Shown one piece after another: positions 24,094 through 32,154 of a DNA stretch of 52,024 bases; positions within the stretch are counted from its first letter, which is position 1, and the number at the start of each line of letters is the position of its first letter. A program made the translations under genes and the position numbers. The stretch covers positions 1 to 52,024 of the forward strand of contig JAOULO010000020.1 in the NCBI GenBank assembly GCA_029881995.1. The letters run 5' to 3'. The notes beneath the pieces were generated by a model. The model was not told the DNA's origin. It made no database searches and saw nothing but the letters and a program-made list of their open reading frames with translations. Source of the stretch: Gammaproteobacteria bacterium (GTDB lineage Bacteria > Pseudomonadota > Gammaproteobacteria > UBA6429 > Thiohalophilaceae).

Positions 24094-24513
24094 TTAGGGA
24101 CAACCTGCTGGGTACCAGATGATATTACCTGATCCGTCCCCGATCCAATTGCACCCTGGGCTATTAACAATTGTCTGAATTCTAAAATCATTAACTATAT
24201 TTGGCTCCTTGCCCATCTTTTTGAGTTTGGAAATATGGCTATCTACTTCTGTAGCTAACCCCTTCTTGAATTTTTTTCCAGGCATACCATATAAAATACT
24301 TTTACCGCTTTCTTTTACAACAATGACAAGATCGTCACCAGTTACACCAAGTGCTTTAAGTGCTGCTTTATCTAAGGTTTCAGTTTTAAACTTCTTAAAT
24401 GTGGCGTTTGGTGGAACAGTTTCGGCAGGTTGTGGGTTGATTGGTGGATTGTCCGCTAACTTGTTACAAGCAGTTAAAACCACCACAGTTAATAATACTG
24501 ATAAAATACGCAT
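24094..24513 (-). CDS. Small lipoprotein of unknown function
   Basis: A 139-residue protein with a lipoprotein signal (MRILSVLLTVVVLTAC, Cys16 as the modified residue), a Pro-rich linker (NPPINPQPAETVPP), and a compact domain ending in a Cys pair (SPGCNWIGDGSG…WYPAGCP). Position +2 after Cys is Asn, so outer-membrane sorting is likely. GGAGGAAAT precedes the ATG. It lies 45 bases after the FecR-TPR-barrel gene on the same strand and may be its partner. The domain is not recognised. Confidence 0.75.
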   Translation of the reverse strand: MRILSVLLTVVVLTACNKLADNPPINPQPAETVPPNATFKKFKTETLDKAALKALGVTGDDLVIVVKESGKSILYGMPGKKFKKGLATEVDSHISKLKKMGKEPNIVNDFRIQTIVNSPGCNWIGDGSGNIIWYPAGCP

Positions 24514-24558
24514 ATTTCCTCCTGGTGTGTATTATTTAGTTGACATCAAATAAATAAT

Positions 24559-27500
24559 TTAATAATTAATTGCAATATTCCCTGTTACTATTCTTTCTGG
24601 GGTATATAAGTTGTTGTAATAAAAATCATTTGCAGAGATATAATTGTAGTCTTGGTATATAAATTCTTTGTTGGTTATGTTGTGTATTTGTAAGCTCATA
24701 TTTCCAAGCTGTTTTGGAAGTTTATAGCCAATGCTGAGGTCTATGATTTCAAATTTTTCACTTCGTTTATCAAAAGCAGGGGCTGTAGTAAAACTAGACC
24801 TTTGGCTTACTTTTGTATAAGTTAAAGTGCCATACAGGCCATTGGGTGAAAAATATTTTATTCCAATCGGTAAACTTCTGGTGGTTAGCTCTGTAGGTTC
24901 TCGTTTTTCCGTTTTATATTTTTCATAGATATAATTCATATTGAATTGCCAGTGTTTTGAAATGGATGTGTTGAAATATATATCATGCGTTGTTTCATTT
25001 TGATCGGTAAGAATGAATGTGGCTGGGGATGTGGTTTCAGGTGTTTTAACATCTCTTTGAAATGCCTCTATACCAAGAGATGAGCTACTGCGTGAAGAAT
25101 AATCAAAGGCAACCCCATAGGCATCATATGTAGATCCATTTGGATCATCGAAAAATTGATTAAAACCAGCAATTTGAGTTGGCTCTATAGTCTGATTTAC
25201 AACAAAATGCCTTTTAACCCCTTCAAATGCAGCTGCACGGAATCTAGTGTTCTCGCTTATATCCCAAAAGATTCCAATTTTTCCGCTGTTCTCCTTGATA
25301 TCACGGAAAGGGGAGAGACTTTTAACATTGTCGTGACTTAATCCTAAGGTAATTGTCGAACTGCTTCCAAAAAGAAAATGGTTGTATACGTATGCGTTTT
25401 CCTGTTTGTTTTCAGGTTTGGTATTGGTGATGGATATTGGTGTGCCAAGAAAAGAAACTGTTGTAGTTGACTCACTATCGACTTCATTTTTGCCTATTCC
25501 TAGAATAAGTTTATATGAGTCAAGAGACAAAAGGTATTGTAATTGTTGATCTTTCCCTTTTTCTTTAGTTTTAATGGTAATACCGATTGGGCTTGTTGGT
25601 CGAAAAGTTTGCACATCTCGAAAGTTTTCCAGATATGAGAAAATTATGTCGTGATTTTGTGATGGGTAGATATGACCGCCAATTCTTGTTATTTCATCGT
25701 CAAGTGTTCTCATGTCTGTTGAAGTAAAACTAGGATCAAAGTTGAGTCGCTGATCACCAATAACTGTTGAGAAATTTGTGTGCTCAATTTGGATGTCTAA
25801 GCTATTAGAGATTTTTGTGTGTATAAAAGCATTTCTGAGATCATTGTTAACAGCGCTATTTTTTCTAAATCCATCAGTATTATAACTATATTGACTCAGA
25901 CTCCAGGAGAATTGATCCATAAGACCCGATATATTAAGTTCGTCACCTTCGGTATTATTATTACCAAAAAAGACGGCGGTCTTGAGTGCTGTTTGATTTT
26001 GGACGAATAGAGGGGAATATTCATTAAAACTAGTTTGAGCAGGACCTGACCATACTGGTGCATTTATGTACGCAATTGATAAATGTGGTTGAACAGTCGT
26101 ATTGCCAACAGGCTGTAACAGTTGACTTTGCAATAACTCACTTACACGAGCAATTTCATGACGTTGACGTGCTCCATTGTTGTCGGAAAAAAACCGATGG
26201 GCCGATGAATTAGCAGGATCAAACATTAATGATTTTGTAGCCTCATTTAGAGCTTTTTGTGTGAGACCTAAATTATTATATGTATGGGCTAAACTAATAC
26301 TCCTTGCAGCTTCATCCTGGTCCAGCTGTAAACTGGACCGATACACCGCCCGGTTATCATTCAACTCAATCGATTTCTGTAGACTGTCCAATGCTTCTAC
26401 AGGACGATTTTCTGATTGCTTGGCAATAGCATCATAGAACCAGGGAGTGGGGTCATTGGGATCCAGCTCTTTGGACATGTCGAATTGTTCAAAGTCCAGT
26501 GGGCTGCGTTTTTCTTCGAAATAGGCTTTACCGAGGTAGCTTCTGACAATGGCGTTGTTTGGATCCAGGCTGGCTGCGATTTCGATTTCGCGTCGGCCTT
26601 CGGCCAGTTCATTATCACGAATCTTTGCCAGTCCCATACCCAGACGGGGCAGAGGGTCGGTTTGATCCAGTTTGATGGCTTTGGTAAAGGCCTGTTTGGC
26701 TTTTTCGATGTCTATCTGTAAGAGATGGGCATAACCTAAAATGGATTGGGTGCGTGATAGTTTGTTGTTTTTGTCACTGGCCAGCTTTGCTGAGTCCAGG
26801 GCATCATCCAGCATACCAAGTGACAACTGTAGCTCGGCAACACGAGCCCAGGCGAGTGCCGATGAACTGTCTTTGATTGTTGCCTGCTGTGATGCAATCA
26901 AAGCGGCATCAAGATTAAAATTGGCCTGGTGTGCATAAGATAGGGCAATGTGTGTTGCGACTTGATTTGGTGAAGTCTTAACAGCCTCTTTTGCCAGTTT
27001 AAGTGCATTCTCTTTTTCGTTATTGACCACGGCAATGATCGACTGCAGGGCCTTGCTGATACCTGAATGAGGCTCTTTGTTTAAGATAGCACTGGCTTCT
27101 TTGGCGCGGCCTTTATTCAACAGAGTAGCAGCACGATACATGTTGTCATTGCGTTTAATAGCAGGGTCGAGGATCGGTGGATAATAGAGCGCCCATTGCA
27201 CGGCATCGCGGGGTTTGGCCAGAATGCGTTTAACCGGAGCACGGTTTTGTGAGGCTACAACCGACTCACCATTGGTGAGTTTGACCTTACCTGATTTATT
27301 GGATGCCAGCACGGTGCCTTCAAATACCGTTAAGCGAGTTTCATTACCGTAAATGGCAACGACAAATTCGGTTCCTTCAATCGCGGCGTTCATGGTGGGT
27401 GTTTCTACCTTGAGACTGCGGGGGACACGACTGATAAAGTGACCGATACCTTTGAATAGATCGATGATCGAGGTTTGTTTGGGTTTAATCGCTGTTAACT

Positions 27501-27783
27501 TGATGGCTGAATTCTGATCCAGTCGCAATAATGTTTCATTGGTCAGCACGATGGCTGCACGACTGTTTGTACTGACTCGGATCTGATCACCAGCACAAAA
27601 GCTGTCATTGAGTTTGACTATTTGCCAATTGGTTGTTTTTGATCGTTTCGCTTCAACCTTACCCTGTACAGATGCGATCTTTGCCGCCCACTTTTCACAG
27701 GCAGCAAATGCAGTGTTGCTTGAAAGCAACAGGCAGGCAAGCGTAACAACACATCCTGCTATTTTACGATTCCGGTCTCCCAT
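24559..27783 (-). CDS. FecR-TPR-outer membrane beta-barrel protein
   Basis: A 1074-residue exported protein with three parts. A signal peptide (1-27) precedes a FecR domain (~35-175: IASVQGKVEAKR, GDQIRVSTNSRAAIVL, VETPTMNAAIEGTEFVV, LTVFEGTV). TPR repeats (~215-540) follow (e.g. ALAWARVAELQLSLGMLDDAL, AKQAFTKAIKLDQTDPLPRLG). The last ~490 residues are a beta-barrel like those of TonB-dependent receptors, ending in the strand ERIVTGNIAINY with a terminal Tyr, but no plug domain is seen. It probably sits in the outer membrane with periplasmic FecR and TPR modules. It lies downstream of the CHASE2 cyclase gene. The role is unknown; sensing or transport is an inference. Confidence 0.8.
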   Translation of the reverse strand: MGDRNRKIAGCVVTLACLLLSSNTAFAACEKWAAKIASVQGKVEAKRSKTTNWQIVKLNDSFCAGDQIRVSTNSRAAIVLTNETLLRLDQNSAIKLTAIKPKQTSIIDLFKGIGHFISRVPRSLKVETPTMNAAIEGTEFVVAIYGNETRLTVFEGTVLASNKSGKVKLTNGESVVASQNRAPVKRILAKPRDAVQWALYYPPILDPAIKRNDNMYRAATLLNKGRAKEASAILNKEPHSGISKALQSIIAVVNNEKENALKLAKEAVKTSPNQVATHIALSYAHQANFNLDAALIASQQATIKDSSSALAWARVAELQLSLGMLDDALDSAKLASDKNNKLSRTQSILGYAHLLQIDIEKAKQAFTKAIKLDQTDPLPRLGMGLAKIRDNELAEGRREIEIAASLDPNNAIVRSYLGKAYFEEKRSPLDFEQFDMSKELDPNDPTPWFYDAIAKQSENRPVEALDSLQKSIELNDNRAVYRSSLQLDQDEAARSISLAHTYNNLGLTQKALNEATKSLMFDPANSSAHRFFSDNNGARQRHEIARVSELLQSQLLQPVGNTTVQPHLSIAYINAPVWSGPAQTSFNEYSPLFVQNQTALKTAVFFGNNNTEGDELNISGLMDQFSWSLSQYSYNTDGFRKNSAVNNDLRNAFIHTKISNSLDIQIEHTNFSTVIGDQRLNFDPSFTSTDMRTLDDEITRIGGHIYPSQNHDIIFSYLENFRDVQTFRPTSPIGITIKTKEKGKDQQLQYLLSLDSYKLILGIGKNEVDSESTTTVSFLGTPISITNTKPENKQENAYVYNHFLFGSSSTITLGLSHDNVKSLSPFRDIKENSGKIGIFWDISENTRFRAAAFEGVKRHFVVNQTIEPTQIAGFNQFFDDPNGSTYDAYGVAFDYSSRSSSSLGIEAFQRDVKTPETTSPATFILTDQNETTHDIYFNTSISKHWQFNMNYIYEKYKTEKREPTELTTRSLPIGIKYFSPNGLYGTLTYTKVSQRSSFTTAPAFDKRSEKFEIIDLSIGYKLPKQLGNMSLQIHNITNKEFIYQDYNYISANDFYYNNLYTPERIVTGNIAINY

Positions 27784-27826
27784 GCCGTTATCTACTCCCT
27801 TTTAGTTTTTTACTATTATGTTCTGT

Positions 27827-27872
27827 ACATCATTCCATGATGTTTTAAGTGGTTTGCTAACTAGATTAGCAA
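27827..27872 (-). promoter_or_regulatory. Tandem palindromes upstream of the FecR-TPR-barrel gene
   Basis: Two perfect palindromes lie before the start at 27783: ACATCAT-TCC-ATGATGT (27827-27843) and TTGCTAA-CTAGA-TTAGCAA (27854-27872). Neither is a CRP site. The second is followed on the plus strand by GCAGCTTTTTT, so it could instead act as a plus-strand terminator, although no plus-strand gene ends here. Confidence 0.4.
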
Positions 27873-27960
27873 GCAGCTTTTTTATAATGATTTAACTGCT
27901 TATAGCGGTTTACATTATACCGTGTTATAAAATAATTTGTTAAATTTTTATTTCTGCATA

Positions 27961-27974
27961 ATTCACATGTGAAT
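27961..27974. repeat. Perfect 14-bp palindrome at the end of the cyclase gene
   Basis: ATTCACATGTGAAT, touching the cyclase stop codon. It contains TCACA and TGTGA in the reverse order of a CRP site. It could be an operator or a transcription-end hairpin. Confidence 0.3.
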
Positions 27975-30211
27975 TACTTTTGTGTCAGTTTAATGACCTC
28001 ATATGTTTCTTCGGGTTCGTTAATTTTATTTTGTTCAATTAGTCCAAGGTAATATTCTGATGGACTATCCGAACCATACATATCAATAAATCGCTTAAAG
28101 CCCTGTTCTGCCAAATCGAAATGGCTTGTCTGATAGTGATGAACGGCATTTTCAAATTGCGTGTAATCGATAAATTGATCTGCGTCATTATTTTGCGCAA
28201 CGAGTTCATAAAGCTTGAGTGCCTGTTGTTTGCCAACCAGCACAAAATTACCCAGCTCTCTTGTCGTAAATCCAACAACACCTTGCAATACCTGTTCAGA
28301 TACAATGACGCGTGTACCGAGCAATTTGTTTAATCCTTCTATGCGCGTCGCCGTGTTGACGATGTCACCTACAGCACGATATTCATAATGATCTACTGCA
28401 CCCACATGACCCATGACCATCTCACCAAAATGCAGTCCAAGTCGAGTCGGCAGGGCATGGCTAATGTTTGATTTATTGAAACGATCGATGGCCTGCACAA
28501 TATCCAGTGCTGCCTGACAGGCCTGTTGACGTTGTTGTTGATCCGGTTGTGGTGATGCCCAGAAGGCCAGCGCAGCATCACCGATAACATCGGAAACAAC
28601 ACCTTCGGCCTGACGAATGGGGGTAAATAGAATCTCATAATATTGATTCATCATGGTGCGTAGTTCTGCAGGGGCCATGCTTTCAGACAATTGCGTATAC
28701 TGTGCCGCATCCGTGGCCATGACAATACCATGCACATGTTGTCCGGTTTCGGTGATGTGTTCCATGCCGCGTGCGAGTTGATCCACCACCTTGATCGGCA
28801 GGTGATAACCAAAAGCCTGTCGGATATTGCGTCGTTCTTTTTGAACGTCCTGATATTTCCAGATAAGACTGCCTACAACTATCAGTGGTGTCTGAATTAA
28901 TAAAGGTATAGCCAGCGGTAGCCAGTGATGTTGAATGGCGAACTGTTGATAAACCAGCCAGCCATAAACTGCTGATGCTATTAAGGCAACAGGTAAAACA
29001 AATTGACCTGACACCATGCGCAGGCCAATGCTAAGCAAAAGCCCCCATGCTAATAAAATAAGAATATCTGTTGATGCTGTGGGTATCTTGAGATAACTGT
29101 TTTCCAGCAGATTTGCGAATGCCGTTGCGGCAATTTCTACACCGCTGATATCAAGACCACTTTGCGAATCGGTAAAGACGGTATAAAACGCATCGGCCTG
29201 TTCAGGTTGAAACTCTTCGGCAAACCCAATGAAGACGGCTTTGCCTTTCAGATCCAGCTCGCCGGGTTTCGCTGCCAGAATCCTGTAATAGGGGATGGTG
29301 TTAATACTTCCTGCCGGGCCATAAAAATTCAGATAGGCGCTGTCGGGCATGGCCAGGGCATTGATGAGAGCAGGAAGTTTTTGGGGGGCATTCTGTGCTT
29401 TCAACTGCGTGATTAATCTAGAAGCCAGATCCTGCTGTGCCAGAAACAGATTTCGTAAGCGACTGGCCAGACCATGGAGGTCTTTTTGGGCCAGGATTTT
29501 GGCCCGGCTTTGAGGTAACTGGAAAGGGAGTGACTCGAGCTCAGCCTTGAGTAGACGGTTGATTATTTCGTATTGATCCAGGCTGTGGGCAAGCAGGGCC
29601 ATCACCGGCATGGTAGCCGCATTCCCCAGGGCAGGAGAGTACAGCTGGAAGTGATTGACCCGGGCGGGTACCTTGGGCAGGGGGAACAGAGTCAGGCCCA
29701 GGGCCGCCTCCTGCAACACGCTGACAGGGGGAATTAGACGTTCCGTGATCCCGATAATTTGCTGTTTACGATTACTATCTTGCTGATAAACAGGAAATTT
29801 TTTCAGGTACTGAAATAGAATGACCTTTTTGGCCCTTTGTATTGAATCAGCAAAGACAGAATTTTCTAATTTGTTGCGTTCTTCGTCAAATATGACGTCA
29901 AAAGTAATTGAACTGACATCATTTTCACTTAACTTATCAACAACTCTGCCATGTAATGATCTTGGCCACTTGCGGGGCTTGTTGGGTAGGCCCAGCTCCT
30001 GAGAAGAGCGACTGTCGATGCTGATGACGACCACATCTTCAGGCGCCACTCGATGCCCCCGGGCTTTGAATAACCAGGGCAGGCCGAGTTCTTCTTCCAA
30101 CCAGCGACCGGCTGGGCTGCTGGCTAACCCAACACCAAGTAGGGCGATCACCAGGCCCAGGCCGAGACCTTTATATAGTTGTGTTTTTATATAGTGGCTG
30201 ATTCGCAGCAA
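27974..30211 (-). CDS. CHASE2-domain class III nucleotidyl cyclase
   Basis: A 745-residue membrane enzyme: an N-terminal helix (~17-33), a periplasmic CHASE2 domain (DVVVISIDSRSSQELG…KWPRSLHGRVVDKL…SSITFDVIFDE), three helices at ~385-450, and a class III cyclase domain (~490-670). The catalytic metal-binding Asp are present (MATDAAQYT and VIGDAALAFW) and the transition-state Asn/Arg in DIVNTATRIEG. The Lys that usually precedes the second Asp motif (DKxxGD) is not present (SDVIGD), as in several CHASE2 cyclases, so the product (cAMP or cGMP) is uncertain. It is divergent from a CRP-like gene, which suggests cAMP. Confidence 0.87.
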   Translation of the reverse strand: MLRISHYIKTQLYKGLGLGLVIALLGVGLASSPAGRWLEEELGLPWLFKARGHRVAPEDVVVISIDSRSSQELGLPNKPRKWPRSLHGRVVDKLSENDVSSITFDVIFDEERNKLENSVFADSIQRAKKVILFQYLKKFPVYQQDSNRKQQIIGITERLIPPVSVLQEAALGLTLFPLPKVPARVNHFQLYSPALGNAATMPVMALLAHSLDQYEIINRLLKAELESLPFQLPQSRAKILAQKDLHGLASRLRNLFLAQQDLASRLITQLKAQNAPQKLPALINALAMPDSAYLNFYGPAGSINTIPYYRILAAKPGELDLKGKAVFIGFAEEFQPEQADAFYTVFTDSQSGLDISGVEIAATAFANLLENSYLKIPTASTDILILLAWGLLLSIGLRMVSGQFVLPVALIASAVYGWLVYQQFAIQHHWLPLAIPLLIQTPLIVVGSLIWKYQDVQKERRNIRQAFGYHLPIKVVDQLARGMEHITETGQHVHGIVMATDAAQYTQLSESMAPAELRTMMNQYYEILFTPIRQAEGVVSDVIGDAALAFWASPQPDQQQRQQACQAALDIVQAIDRFNKSNISHALPTRLGLHFGEMVMGHVGAVDHYEYRAVGDIVNTATRIEGLNKLLGTRVIVSEQVLQGVVGFTTRELGNFVLVGKQQALKLYELVAQNNDADQFIDYTQFENAVHHYQTSHFDLAEQGFKRFIDMYGSDSPSEYYLGLIEQNKINEPEETYEVIKLTQK

Positions 30212-30392
30212 AACATCCTGTCCCCTGTTTCAGGTGTTATAACATGAACGGTCTTTAGGCAAAAAGAATACAATTTCTAAGTTAATGTGTGTTGACTTGT
30301 TCAAGTCTTCTCCCTTATCTTCTTATGTGTGTTGTATAGTTAATAATCAGCTGTAAACACACGACGCTAATAAAATATATAAAGAGGGACGT
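30212..30392. promoter_or_regulatory. Divergent promoter region between cyclase and CRP-like gene
   Basis: 181 bases. TATAGT at about 30336 is a good -10 for the CRP-like gene, 52 bases before its ATG; TTGACT near 30291 is too distant to pair with it. TGTGTGTT occurs twice and AAACACAC once, but no proper TGTGA-N6-TCACA site is seen. Confidence 0.35.
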
Positions 30393-31040
30393 ATGCTTAA
30401 TCGAATGCATCTTTTTTCAGAACTCAATCCTTCTGACTCCGACATTCTGACGCAACACAGCACTACCCGAACCTATCCGGCTAACAGTATCCTGATTAAT
30501 GAAGGTGATGACACCGACTCTCTTTATGTAGTCCTGCAGGGTGAGGTCAAGGTGTATGCCAGCGATGAGAATGGCAAGGAGGTTATCCTGAACATTCTTG
30601 GCCCCGGCGAGTACTTTGGTGAGCTTGCCCTGGTAGATAATGAACCGCGTTCCGCTTCGGTCAAGACCATCCAGCCCACTAAAGTGATGATAATCGCCAA
30701 GGCAGAATTTAAAAAGGTGCTGGCAGATAACCCGGATATGGCCTTTAACATGATCCAGTCCCTGGCCAAACAGGTTCGTGATCTGACCAATAATGTAAAA
30801 AGTCTGGCACTGATGGATGTCTATGGACGTGTAGCACATACCTTACTGGACCTCGCTTCAGAAATGGAAGATGGAAAAATGGTGGTGAATCAAAAGCTGA
30901 CCCACCAGGACATTGCCGATATGGTGGGAGCCTCCCGAGAAATGGTCAGCCGCATTCTCAAAGATCTGGTTAATGGTGGATACATATCCATCAAAAGCAA
31001 AATTGTCACCATCAATGAAAAACTACCGGCGGGTTGGTAA
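30393..31040 (+). CDS. CRP-like cyclic nucleotide-responsive regulator
   Basis: A 215-residue CRP/FNR-family regulator close to CRP/Vfr. The phosphate-binding cassette is FGELALVDNEPRSASV (75-90), with E77 and R86-S87 matching the cAMP-binding residues of E. coli CRP. The C-helix (KSLALMDVYGRVAHTLLDLA) is normal. The recognition helix has SREMVSR (181-187), with R182, E183 and R187 at the positions that read TGTGA in CRP. GAGGGACGT precedes the ATG. There are no N-terminal Cys, so it is not an FNR. It is divergent from the CHASE2 cyclase, a likely signal source. Confidence 0.9.
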   Translation: MLNRMHLFSELNPSDSDILTQHSTTRTYPANSILINEGDDTDSLYVVLQGEVKVYASDENGKEVILNILGPGEYFGELALVDNEPRSASVKTIQPTKVMIIAKAEFKKVLADNPDMAFNMIQSLAKQVRDLTNNVKSLALMDVYGRVAHTLLDLASEMEDGKMVVNQKLTHQDIADMVGASREMVSRILKDLVNGGYISIKSKIVTINEKLPAGW

Positions 31041-31050
31041 AACCAACCGG
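31031..31050 (+). terminator. Weak hairpin at the stop of the CRP-like gene
   Basis: GGTTGG-TAAAA-CCAACC, with the TAA stop codon in the loop. No T-run follows directly, so termination is uncertain. It lies between two converging genes. Confidence 0.35.
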
Positions 31051-31068
31051 AAGAATTTCTCCCCTTTG

Positions 31069-31977
31069 TTATACAGCCACTTGTAACTGATCCAGGCGGG
31101 ATTCATCCCTCACTGGTCGTACAGGTGTACACTGCCGCATTGCGGCATCAGACTTTTGCTTTTTTGCGACATACATCCTATGGTCGGCTTCCTGGATTAA
31201 CTGATGAACATTAAATAAGTGATTGGCAGGATGGCGACTGACTCCAACACTGACAGATAGTTCATAACACCGGTCTGCCATAGTGTTGCGTCGTTCGATT
31301 TCCTTTTCCAGTCGAGCCAGGATCAGATCAACCGGCTCATTGACATCATCAAGAGTTAGAACGACAAATTCATCACCACCGACTCGGGCACTAACATCGG
31401 CATTGCGAAAGCAGTGGTTGATAATCTCAGCTGTTTCGATAATGGCTGTGTCACCCATGCTGTGACCATAATCATCATTGATACGTTTGAGATTATTTAC
31501 ATCGATATAATAGGAAGTGATGCTCTGCTTGTTACGGGTAGCAATGCTTCTGACATGAGCAGACAGGACTTCAAGCCCACGGCTGTTATAGAGCCCGGTC
31601 ATGTGGTCACTGTAAACCAGTTGTTCCAGTTCATTGCAATACAGTTTATGAGTGGTAATATCATGCAGGCAGTACATAATGGCGACTTCATTGTTCCACT
31701 GAATTTCAGTGCGATTGACATCAAAGCTAAGTACCTCACCGTTCACATCATCCACATTGACGATGTAACTGTAATTGAGTTCCTGATTAATCTCTCGATG
31801 AAGATATCCGTTATTGCTGGGTAAACGGCACAATAACCGGGCACCCGCAGTATTGGTATAAACAATCTCTTTATACTCATCGGTCACCAGAATGGGATCC
31901 GGATGGCGTTGTAACATTGTCGCCACATCTGTCTGATTAACATAATGAGCGAGAAACCCACTTCTTAACTGATTCAT
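31069..31977 (-). CDS. PAS-GGDEF diguanylate cyclase
   Basis: A 302-residue cytoplasmic protein: an N-terminal PAS domain (RHPDPILVTDEYKEIVYTN, ~24-110) and a GGDEF domain (~115-285) with an intact active site GGDEF at 200-204, the DxLKxIND segment as DVNNLKRINDDYGH, and an inhibitory site RxxD (RNAD, 191-194) five residues before GGDEF. It should make c-di-GMP with product inhibition. The PAS ligand is unknown. It converges with the CRP-like gene, 28 bases apart. Confidence 0.92.
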   Translation of the reverse strand: MNQLRSGFLAHYVNQTDVATMLQRHPDPILVTDEYKEIVYTNTAGARLLCRLPSNNGYLHREINQELNYSYIVNVDDVNGEVLSFDVNRTEIQWNNEVAIMYCLHDITTHKLYCNELEQLVYSDHMTGLYNSRGLEVLSAHVRSIATRNKQSITSYYIDVNNLKRINDDYGHSMGDTAIIETAEIINHCFRNADVSARVGGDEFVVLTLDDVNEPVDLILARLEKEIERRNTMADRCYELSVSVGVSRHPANHLFNVHQLIQEADHRMYVAKKQKSDAAMRQCTPVRPVRDESRLDQLQVAV

Positions 31978-32154
31978 AATAAACCCCCTGAGTATTCACC
32001 AAAAAAAAATAACAGTGTCAAGCTGTCAAAAAAGGTAATTCACCATGGCTTAACTATAAATCTGGTGAAATTACATACAGTGAACAAAGATCGGGAAAAA
32101 TTGTGAATATTTCACTTTTTTGAGTTTTTTTGCCTTAATTGGCCAGTTTTAGCG

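Noticed and set aside
30291-30341. TTGACT and TATAGT as one promoter for the CRP-like gene
   Set aside because: The distance is about 37 bases, too long for a sigma-70 promoter.
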